NCBI GenBank assembly: GCA_033557675.1
Contig: JAWQRM010000567.1
Span: 1 to 21,437, forward strand
Length of the DNA: 21,437 nucleotides
Direction of reading: 5' to 3'
From: Coptodactyla brooksi
Taxonomy: Eukaryota; Arthropoda; Insecta; Coleoptera; Scarabaeidae
This document shows, piece after piece, positions 9,890 to 17,510 of the stretch. Position numbers and translations under genes: made by a program. The stretch's first letter is position 1, and each line of letters starts with the position of its first letter. A model generated the notes under the pieces. It was not told the origin of the DNA. It searched no databases and saw only the letters and a list, made by a program, of their open reading frames with translations.

Positions 9890-10399
9890 AATTGCTCGTA
9901 ACAGTGCCCGCATTAAGTCTCTTTTTCCAAACGGTATGAGCTGGAGTCGGACCAGAGAGCTTGCTGACACTGTCCAACACGTGGGTGAAGTAGGGTGTCT
10001 GAACAAAGGAGCTGAGGACGGAATCCGGGTCCGCATTGTTGGTTAATGCAAATGAAGGGTTCTCTTCAAGAAACCTCTGATGATCTTATCGGCGTTGCGG
10101 AGCAGGGCGCTTGTAATTGCTGGGTTTTGATAGCCATATAGCAACCTCGGAATTAAGTGGTGCCTCAACAAGTCCAGCTTCTGGTGAGGCTTCAAAGGTG
10201 CTGTAGTTAAGTTGTCAGATGACTTAACAAGGTCTACCAAAGGCTTATATAGGCCCGGTACTGTGCCCTCAATGAACAAATGGTTGGATCTCAAGACCAT
10301 TGGCGTGACGAACAGGGAAGCGCCGTGGTTGTCCACGTGGATTGGTGTAGCAATAACTGAATTAAAGTTGAGGGTTTGGAACCTTTGGTTTTGTGGCAA
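9890..10399 (-). pseudogene. R2-like non-LTR retrotransposon polymerase fragment
   Basis: The minus-strand frame ending with a stop at 10043-10045 includes FIEGTVPGLYK, then TAPLKPHQKLDLLRHHLIPRLLYG and LLRNADKIIRGFLKRTLHL. This is the thumb/linker region of R2-clade (R2/R4/NeSL-like) polymerases, where APLKPxQKL, IPRLxHGL and IRxxxKxxLHLP recur. After the stop, the other frames to about 9890 still look protein-like (CVSLSKLSGPTPAHTV type sequence), so a frameshift or small deletion is likely. The catalytic YxDD palm upstream and the endonuclease downstream are missing. Host-site specificity cannot be judged. A hammerhead-like motif lies just upstream on the same strand. Confidence 0.7.
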
Positions 10400-10441
10400 A
10401 GTAAAACGAAGTCACCACTACGCCAAAATTTGCAGAGAGGA

Positions 10442-10486
10442 TGCTCGACGCACGTTTCGCTAACCAAATTAACATCATCAGGAGCA
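10442..10486 (-). ncRNA. Hammerhead-ribozyme-like motif
   Basis: Read on the minus strand from 10486 to 10442: TGCTC (stem I) - CTGATGA - T - GTTAATTTGGTTAGC (stem II) - GAAA - CGTGCG - TC - GAGCA (stem I). All conserved core bases of a hammerhead (CUGAnGA, GAAA, and UH before the cleavage site, here GUC) are present. Stem I pairs over 5 bp, stem II over 5 bp including one G-U with a 5-base loop, and stem III is 1-2 bp with a tiny loop. That minimal stem III is the pattern described for hammerheads in Penelope-like retroelements. One U between CUGAUGA and stem II is unusual. Cleavage would fall after C at 10447. Activity is unproven. Confidence 0.6.
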
Positions 10487-10547
10487 ATGAAAGACTGATG
10501 ATGCTAATCATCAGATTAGCATTCATCTAAACGAAATTTAGATGAAT
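10473..10547. repeat. Cluster of overlapping hairpins
   Basis: CATCATCAG (10473-10481) is complementary to CTGATGATG (10495-10503). ATGCTAATC (10501-10509) pairs with GATTAGCAT (10514-10522) over a 4-base loop. ATTCATCTAAA (10521-10531) pairs with TTTAGATGAAT (10537-10547) over a 5-base loop. The cluster adjoins the hammerhead-like motif and shares its CTGATGATG segment in inverted orientation, suggesting two copies of an element end facing each other. Confidence 0.8.
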
Positions 10548-10869
10548 TTTAATCATTTCAATGCTTTGTTGAAGCATATATTGTTCCATTTTTATTAATG
10601 GCCTAGTTTTTACTTGTCACTTGTCAAGTAGTTACAGCTTGAGTCATGACAACTGTTAAAATGGCCGGCTATTGAAAATGAAATGAAATTATTGGAACAT
10701 CCTTTATTATAGACACGAAAAAAACCGGGGATCGTGCTCTGAAAGTTCTTGAAGTAAGAGAGTAAATGAAACGTGTAGATCGAATTCAGAAATAATGTAG
10801 CTACAGAGTATGAAGGCAAACTAGAAACTATTTTATAGAGCTATTAACAGAATACTAAGAAAATATACC

Positions 10870-12215
10870 ACATTTTCTTTACCATAAGAATGGGGAATTG
10901 AACTTATAACACCTATATATAAATCAAAAGGTATTAAAGAGTGCACTAACTACAGAGGAATAATTAACTGAAAAAATAATGAGTGATAGACCCTGCAAGG
11001 ACACGATGAACTAACAGGTGAAATATTAAAATTTCTTAATAACACATGTAAAGAGGAGCTGTTGAATGTTTTAAAGCAAATAATGATGGAAAAAATTATA
11101 CCATATGGTAGGGGACTTGGAATTATAGCATCGATATATAAATCAGGAGATAGTAACGACTACACTAACTACAGAGGAGTAATTTATAAATGCAGCCAGA
11201 AAAATATATGTACATATCATAAAAATTTGCTTAGAGAGGAAGTGAATAGATTTTGGAGAATAGAAGATACACCACACTTGTGTATCTTCTATTTTCTCTT
11301 TTATTCTAAAACCACTGTTTTAGAAGGAATAGTAGAACACAAGACAATATTCTTAGCATACAGCAAATATGTGAGAAAGCTATAAAGATAGGAATAAAGG
11401 CACCGAATAAAAAGAGCAAGATATGTATGATTCTGATTCTATCTAAACAGAGGATTTAAAAGGAATTAATAGGAAATATAAAGAATTTATACAGAACCAC
11501 TGCTATGTACGAATAAGATGACGGAAAGTCAAGAAAATTCGATTATAGAATCAGATTCTGGTAAACAAATGTTGTCAGGGGTCAGGAAGTTGTGCTACGC
11601 CAACCATATGATAATAATAGAAGTGATAGAAAAAAAAACAAAAACAATGGTGGTGGGTACAAGCAGCAAGGAGCTCAACATTATACAGGAAGGAATGAGA
11701 TTGGAGCAAGTGAATATGTACAAATACCTGGGAGTAGCCATATGTAATACAGCAGGCATACAACACTTTTTAACTCGATAAAGAATACTAGGAAGGAAAT
11801 GCCAAAAGAAACCAAAGCAGAAGTGGCGAGAAAGGTTGTTAAATATATAGTCACTTATCGAAGTAAATTGGGGGCAATATACTAGAAATGAGGTTTTTGC
11901 AAAAAAATAAAGGGAAAAATGAAAATGGCTAAAATAAGCAATGAAGTGCATAGAGTCACTCAATCAGACTTGGATGTGATAAGGGCAGAAGTGACTGTAA
12001 CAGAATCAACTGATGTGAATAGGACATATGCAGAGGGTAGAGAAAAACCGATTGGTAAAGATATACATGTCTAGAGAAACTGGTAAGAAGGGAACAGGAA
12101 AAGACTCAGAAAGAATTGTCAGGAAAATGTAAGGAGGGCTACAGAGGAAAAGAGAATAATGTGGATGGAGAGAGCTCGGCTGGCGAGAGATAGAATGGGT
12201 TGGAGGGATATGGAA
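10870..12215 (+). pseudogene. Decayed LINE reverse transcriptase and C-terminus
   Basis: Pieces in several plus-strand frames follow the order of a LINE polymerase. GHDELTGEILKFLNN...LLNVLKQIMMEKIIP (about 11000-11107) and IIASIYKSGDSNDYTNYRGV (about 11120-11182) are the N-terminal palm/finger blocks. A block near 11575-11750 has a YADD-position remnant (LCYANHM), KTKTMVVG and VNMYKYLGVAI. Then come FNSIKNTRKEMPKETKAEVARKVV (about 11778-11845) and a WMERARLARDRMGWRDM tail near 12155-12210. An extra copy of the IYK...CTNYRGII block sits upstream at about 10893-10966, so the element is rearranged. Many stops and shifts; the YADD aspartates are lost. Jockey/RTE-like; clade uncertain. Confidence 0.75.
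11259..11293. repeat. 14-bp perfect hairpin in the LINE remnant
   Basis: AATAGAAGATACAC (11259-11272) pairs exactly with GTGTATCTTCTATT (11280-11293) across a 7-base loop. It interrupts the LINE remnant where coding similarity fades, so it probably marks an inversion or fold-back event. Confidence 0.85.
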
Positions 12216-12289
12216 TAGGATACTATAACTCAACCTGGCATGAAGCCTCATACCGAAAGTTAGAAGAGGTTTTTAGATGAAGTAAGTAA

Positions 12290-12630
12290 AAATTTCTATT
12301 TGGAAAACCCGAAACAATTTTCGATTCTTTAGTGTAATTGTTCCCGAAATAAACCAGAGAAAATAGAGATCTATTATCTCTGATAATAGATTCTCTTTTT
12401 GTACAACGCAATCAAATTCTGCTCGCCTACATCTCTCGAGCGATTGACATATCGCATCGAACTGGAATATTTCTGGGCTTGGGCGTCAATTAATTTCCCG
12501 TACTTTCCTCTTCAGGTTTACCCCATTTCGCTCTTTATGACTTTTAGGCCTTTGTGCGGACTGAATTTTACTCAGCTGTCCAAACTTTGGGTGATAATCT
12601 CCATGTTCCGTTTCTAATTTTTGCAATCTG
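12290..12630 (-). pseudogene. PR/SET domain (PRDM-type) pseudogene fragment
   Basis: One minus-strand frame from about 12630 down to the TAA at 12374-12376 reads SPKVWTAE*VKFSPHKGLKV, then GKYGKLIDAQAQKY, SSSMRYVNRSRDVGEQNLIA and RIYYQR. This follows the PR/SET domain order of PRDM proteins: F-GPY-G, IDA, WMRYVN-x-(A/S)R, EQNL-A, IYY. After a shift of frame, SLVYFGNNYTKESKI (about 12320-12365) matches the closing LLVWYG-x-x-YA segment. Stops interrupt the frame at 12572-12574, 12518-12520, 12512-12514 and 12374-12376, so it is dead. No C2H2 fingers were seen downstream. It could be a fragment of a duplicated PRDM gene or of a repeat that captured such a domain. Confidence 0.7.
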
Positions 12631-13354
12631 TAACAAGAATTTAAAATTTGCCATTGAAATATTTTAATCACAACACCCATCAAGAATTATATTTGGCCCA
12701 AAGTTCTTAGTTTCTTCAGGTAATGAAAAATATTCAATTCATTTTGATCAGTTGAGTTTTGTATTGTCCATCGTTTGAAAATCATAAGATTCTTGATTAT
12801 GATTCTTGAAATCATAAGTTGCTTCTTTATATGGCAGTAACCTTTTTGTTTCTAGGTTTCACAGCACCATCCAGTTTAGAAATTTAATGTCTATCGTAAA
12901 ATTATGGACCATCACTTATGTTAACAAAAGCATTAAAACCATGAATGCATTTATATTTAAAGCACGAAGAACTTCATTTTGAACACTTTTAATTACAACC
13001 ATTTGCATGAGATCATTAAAGTATTCTTACTAAAATTATTGTATGCCTGGATTTTTGCCTGGATATTTGAAAATAATATTAATTAAAAATCGAAAGTATT
13101 AAAACAGTGAATTAATTTTTATGCTATATTTACTTCATAACTACAGCTAAGTTTTAAAAAATATCAAAACAACAAACTGTTTTCCCCAAATCAACTTAAA
13201 ATAAATTAAACTAAATCAAAATAGATTAAACATAAGATTTTCATACACTTTCCAGGATTTTTCTTTGGAAATTGTTTAACATTATCTAGTTGCTTAAATT
13301 TTTTATTTTTTTCAGGCAATAAAGTAGGTTTATGTATACTATTATCTTCACTTG
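12631..13354. other. AT-rich noncoding stretch
   Basis: No coding or RNA gene recognised. Local structure: AATCATAA / TTATGATT hairpin near 12779-12803, and a short tandem TGCCTGGAT(A/T)TTT at about 13051-13075. Confidence 0.5.
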
Positions 13355-13572
13355 GTGGCCTAAGGTGACCACGGGGGCTACCCGTGGTTTTTTTGTGGGG
13401 CTATCTGAAATCCCTAGTTTACAACTGCCCACGCATCCTGCCTCAACTGCAAAACAATATTGAAGTTGCTATCAACAAATACCCCGCAATATGCTGGAGA
13501 GAATGGAGAGAAGCTTCAAAAATCGACTATCTCCATGCATTGACCAGAACGGAGGCAACCTCAATGATATAA
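13355..13572 (+). pseudogene. Mariner/Tc1-like transposase C-terminal fragment
   Basis: The frame from 13384 reads FLWGYLKSLVYN followed by RILPQLQNNIEVAINKYPAI. This matches the conserved end of insect mariner-like DDE/D transposases: D-FLWGYLK-x-x-VY, then a P-x-x-L-x-x-L-x-x-I helix. Just upstream, degraded bases (WP, then shifted frames) occupy the position of the WP-x-x-SPDL-P motif with the last catalytic Asp, which is no longer readable. The usual C-terminal G-HIE is absent. Everything N-terminal to this is missing. An 8-bp hairpin, ACCACGGG/CCCGTGGT, covers 13368-13388. Confidence 0.7.
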
Positions 13573-14129
13573 TTCCGAAAACATAATAAATAAAAACTTT
13601 AAATGCCTCGCTATAATATGGAAAAAAAATTAAACGATATCTCCTATACTGTTTATATTATTCATTAAAAAAAAAAAGGAAGTTGCCCGCCGTACTCTGT
13701 ACAAGGAATAAATTAACAATACTCTGTCAATAATTTTATAATTTGACATCTGTCAAAATGACAGATATAATAGTAATAATAGATCTGTCAATCAGACATG
13801 ACTTTTTTTATATAGCCTATCTCAAATTGGAAATTTTTTGAACCGCACATTATATATATCTATACCCAAGATTTTTTTTTAGCTGTGCCCATGGGTTCGC
13901 TTAGCAGGTACAAAAACCACGAAAATGTGGAAATGTTTATGTCTGCATTAAAGAAAACATAAGGAGTTTAGGCTACAATTATAGCCCAGGCGTTTGACGA
14001 AGTGTTAATGCTATGTTCATCTTAATAGGTAACACAACTACAATTTCATGATAGCAGTTTAATAGGCATACCTTGTAAAGCAAAAAAGTCCAAAAGAACA
14101 TGATGATCAAGTTACCTTAGTTACTTTCA
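13573..14129. other. Noncoding AT-rich stretch with TGTCA inverted repeats
   Basis: No gene recognised. ATCTGTCA and TGACAGAT form a hairpin around AAA at about 13748-13766, and AGATCTGTCA recurs at about 13780. The rest is AT-rich unique-looking sequence. Confidence 0.5.
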
Positions 14130-15235
14130 TTTATTTGGTACGATTGTCTTTGTTTATATGCAGCGGGTTTGTGTAGGCCTTCATGAAATTCTTACACTGC
14201 TTTCTATTCGACGATTATTGCAAACCGTGCTTTCCTCACTGATTTAGTTTTATAAAATAAAACTAAACGATTTATTCGGTACAATTGTGATTGTTTATAT
14301 ACAAACGATCTGTCAACTAAAAGTACTAGCGAAATTAACTAGATGTCGACACCTCCGAGGATTGCCGAATCATGAAAAACAATGAATGAATAGACCAATA
14401 TAGTTTATTATTGGTCGACTGCGTAATATACAAACCGGCTCTTGTTGCTACGTATACCGTATTATCTAAAATTGCTAGATAAAATATACTGGTAACTAAT
14501 TGAAGTGTCAATACTTTCCGCTGTTGTGACTAACTTCACACACATGTATACCCATTTGTAATAAAACTTAAGATATTGTTAATACGTTTCTTTTGTTTTG
14601 AAATTTAGTTTAGCAAATTAAATCCTTGTTGTTATATATACTGGATGTTTGAAAACGGCTAGGTGAAAACACCGGTCCCTAATTTATGCATCAGTACATT
14701 CTGGTGTTGTGACTAACTTCGTAGAAATGTATAATGTATTCCCCTAATACATATAAAACAAGATAGTATTTAGTTAGTACCATTATCTTTGTTCGTATAT
14801 ATTGTTGGTCAACTGACGGTACTAACGAAATGCATAATATATTGGCCTTCTATTTTTGCCTGCTTTTGATATATCGGTGATTTTTACAAAAATCTCCACA
14901 ATGAATGAATTATTTCAAAATTTAGTTATGCAATCCTTTAGAATATGAAATTCCTTATAAAATAAAACTGAATCGGAATGTTCTCCTGCATTCATAGAAA
15001 AAGTTGTAGAGTGGGCGAAATTCATTAGATGTCGGCTTCCTATTTTAGTTTACTTTTCCCATTTATATTATTTACAATATAATTTTCGTGTATATAACAA
15101 ACCTTAAAATATCCAGAATGAATTTTGTTTCAACATTTAGTTACATAATCTAAATTCCCTATATAATAAAACTAAATTCTCCGATGGCAATGGTCTCCAT
15201 TCCCAAAAAGAAATTGTACGGTGGTGGAAATTAAA
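14130..15235. repeat. Diverged, interleaved repeat units
   Basis: Three related segments begin TTTATTTGGTACGATTGT (about 14131), TTTATTCGGTACAATTGT (about 14271) and TTAGTACCATTATCTTTGT (about 14773); the last two continue to a shared (T)GTCAACT...GTACTA(A/G)CGAAAT. TGTTGTGACTAACTTC occurs at about 14522 and 14704. A further unit of about 216 bases (TTTAGTTAYRYAATC ... TATAATAAAACTRAA ... GTGGAAATT-like) occurs at about 14900-15020 and 15117-15230. No coding sequence recognised. Probably an old, locally duplicated noncoding element. Confidence 0.6.
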
Positions 15236-15317
15236 ATAGAGGAGTAGAAGTTGAGATTACGAATAACTTGGGTGTTTGTTACTTAATATTTTTCGAAGTC
15301 TAAAGGGCGATTACTAG

Positions 15318-15403
15318 AAGAAACATTGAGCTGTGAAATGACATACAAATAAGCTGATCTTATTCAGCTTATTTTTATGTCATTTCACAGCTTAAGGTTT
15401 CTT
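15318..15403. repeat. Palindrome with 40-base arms and 6-base loop
   Basis: 15318-15357 and 15364-15403 are complementary at 37 of 40 positions around the loop TCTTAT. The innermost 28 bp contain a single mismatch. Transcripts from either strand would form one long hairpin. No coding frame or terminal duplication was found. It may be a fold-back mobile element, a small inverted duplication, or a hairpin RNA source. Confidence 0.9.
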
Positions 15404-15529
15404 AATGTTTCACTACTTTTAGTGTAATAATAGTGCAACAAATAGCTTTAATCCAGCCTGTGTGCAAGTACTATTGCACGTGACTGTACCTAACTACTCC
15501 CACCAATGTCAATGTTTGGTTAGCGTCAT

Positions 15530-15541
15530 GGGGGGGGGGGG
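15530..15541. repeat. Poly-G run (12 G)
   Basis: Homopolymer of 12 G, a likely site of sequencing or assembly length error. 15404-15953 otherwise holds no recognised gene; its last part may be 5' untranslated sequence of the THAP transposase. Confidence 0.9.
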
Positions 15542-15859
15542 ATCTAGAATGCCCCATATTCGTCTCAATTCCTATTGGTCCATTTTTTTCAACTTAGCTG
15601 GTCTGACACGAGATGTCTCTTAACCGTCGATGTAAATCAGCGATTATCAAACTTTTTAAAAACGCAAGTAAAAATTGCAGAAAGATAATTATAAGGTACT
15701 TTATTTTAAATTTATACGTGTATTTATAATAAAATAGAAAATATTTTCTCATCGGAATGTCTGTAGGTCAAATAAAAACTGTGCTTGTTGACTTTTGAAG
15801 ACCTCTGGCTGGACGGCATTATGTTTTCTCTTGTATTGAAAAGTTGTGAGCGTTGTGAG

Positions 15860-16147
15860 TTGAGTTAAATTAAATTGAATCGTATGAATATCCTCGTTTC
15901 ATAACAATTGTGACTTTTAGTGAACTGTGTATTTGTATTCTGCGTTTTTTGACGTAAGTAATACATAAAAAGAACATAGTGTTTCGGTGCATATACGTTG
16001 TTTTTCTGTTTCAGATGTTTTACCGGCACTCAGTACATTTTGACTTGGTATACTGGGAAGTATACCATCCAGTTATTATATACTAGTTTTGTGATTTTTA
16101 ACTGTTTTGAAATTTAAACAGCACGAATTTTATTGGTTACCTGATAA
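15860..16147 (+). promoter_or_regulatory. Candidate 5' noncoding exons of the THAP transposase
   Basis: A good donor GAC|GTAAGT ends a possible exon at 15953. A strong acceptor TTTTTCTGTTTCAG ends at 16014, and a second donor TAA|GTAAGT follows the exon end at 16147. The next acceptors are at 16272 and 16286, just before the THAP domain. These could be leader exons. None offers an ATG in frame with the THAP coding sequence that I could find. Inference from splice consensus only. Confidence 0.35.
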
Positions 16148-16747
16148 GTAAGTTAAATACAATTAACTTTGCACATATATGTATGCATATACATAAAGGT
16201 AATTCAGTGTGAATCTATTATTTATCATTATAGATATTGTAATATTAGATTAAAATTTCATATCCTTTTTAGGTATACATAGCTAGTTTGCCTAAGCGAA
16301 ACTGTGCCGTATTCGGTTGTTCAAGCACTGTAAACAATACCCATCTGCATTATTTCCCGCATTATGAGCGGCATAGGGAATTATTTAAATGTTGGGTCAT
16401 GGCAACAGCTAATCGCACTTTATTAACTCGCTCATCTAAATCTGTTTGGAAGTTATACAAAGTATGCCACAATCAATTTGCAAGTGGTGATAAATTTAAT
16501 GGTAAAATCCGTAAGGGGGTTATACTTACAATTAATTTACCTGGTAAGTTATAATACATTAACTTTTGAAATATACAATATAATGAATATACTTTTATTT
16601 TAGCCTCTATGGAGGTTCCTGATAGTGGGCTATTTTTGACTTCATCACCAATAAAACAGAACGGAAACGATAAAGTAAACTTATACCCTATATTTGCCAA
16701 TGCAGATCAGCTCGGTGTTAGTGGAATCTTGGGAAGTCACTTAAAAG

Positions 16748-17510
16748 GTATTAACACTTTATTTGATATATATTGAAATGTATTAAAAAAGAGAAACAAT
16801 TACACAGGAATTTATGACGCAAAGAATAAATCAAAAGAATTGATTTGTGAATGATATGAAACCTTTCACAGCTGTCTGGAAATAAGTAATAATTCTGCCT
16901 TTGTAATAGTTTACAACCCTCGCAATAAAGGGACGATTTTTAAAAAATAATAGTTCTCTCGGTTGACGATGCTTTGGGTAAAGAGACCAATATTAAGTAA
17001 AAACGAATGCAATACTTTCTTTATACCTACTGGTAAGAGAAAGTAATAACTTTTTTTTTTATGTAAATATGCAAGAGTACTTAAATAAGGCCAGCTACAT
17101 GTTAAATTGTTTTCTTTTACTAAAACCACTCTAGTAAATCTTATGTTTTTATAATAAATTGAAAAAGGGATCAAAAATTATTCCCGTTTCAGGCTTTTCG
17201 GTTTAATGTCGGAAAGCAACATCTGAAAGATTGAAAAAAACAAAAATAATATAAGTTGGTTAAATTACTTAATTTCCATAATTCTCGGGCTATTTGTGTC
17301 TAATTAATTCCAATTACTAACATTTTTTATTTATTTTTTAAAAATATGATCCAATTGATCCAACTCTTCAACGAGCTATATCCTCGGGCCAGGTTTCGAA
17401 ATAAATCAACCTGACTGTACCCGACTCCGAGCTAGCCATCCTTCTTACTTGTTTCAACCTTCATTACTAAAAATCATGACTGTACATAGATTTCAATCTT
17501 AATATTTCAG
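16748..17510 (+). other. Intron 2 of the THAP transposase, with dispersed repeat
   Basis: 763-bp intron (GTATTA...TTTCAG). It contains the repeat copy at 17003-17046 shared with 243-277, a GGTTTCGAAAT-bearing GC-richer patch near 17385-17450, and otherwise AT-rich sequence. No second gene seen. Confidence 0.6.
17003..17046. repeat. Second copy of the GAATGCAATACTTTCT repeat
   Basis: ACGAATGCAATACTTTCT matches 243-260, followed by a diverged loop and AAGAGAAAGTAA, so both copies keep a fold-back with TACTTTCT facing AGAAAGTA-type sequence. Confidence 0.6.

Noticed and set aside
10495..10536. Plus-strand CTGATGA...CGAAA as a hammerhead
   Set aside because: The intervening hairpin does not close next to GAAA (11 unpaired bases) and no UH cleavage site with a matching stem I follows.
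12399..12617. Plus-strand 72-codon frame
   Set aside because: It is the shadow of the minus-strand PR-domain relic and has no motif of its own.
16473..17174. Minus-strand open frames across the THAP exons and intron
   Set aside because: Antisense shadows or low-complexity AT-rich translations; plus-strand splice sites and THAP residues explain the region.
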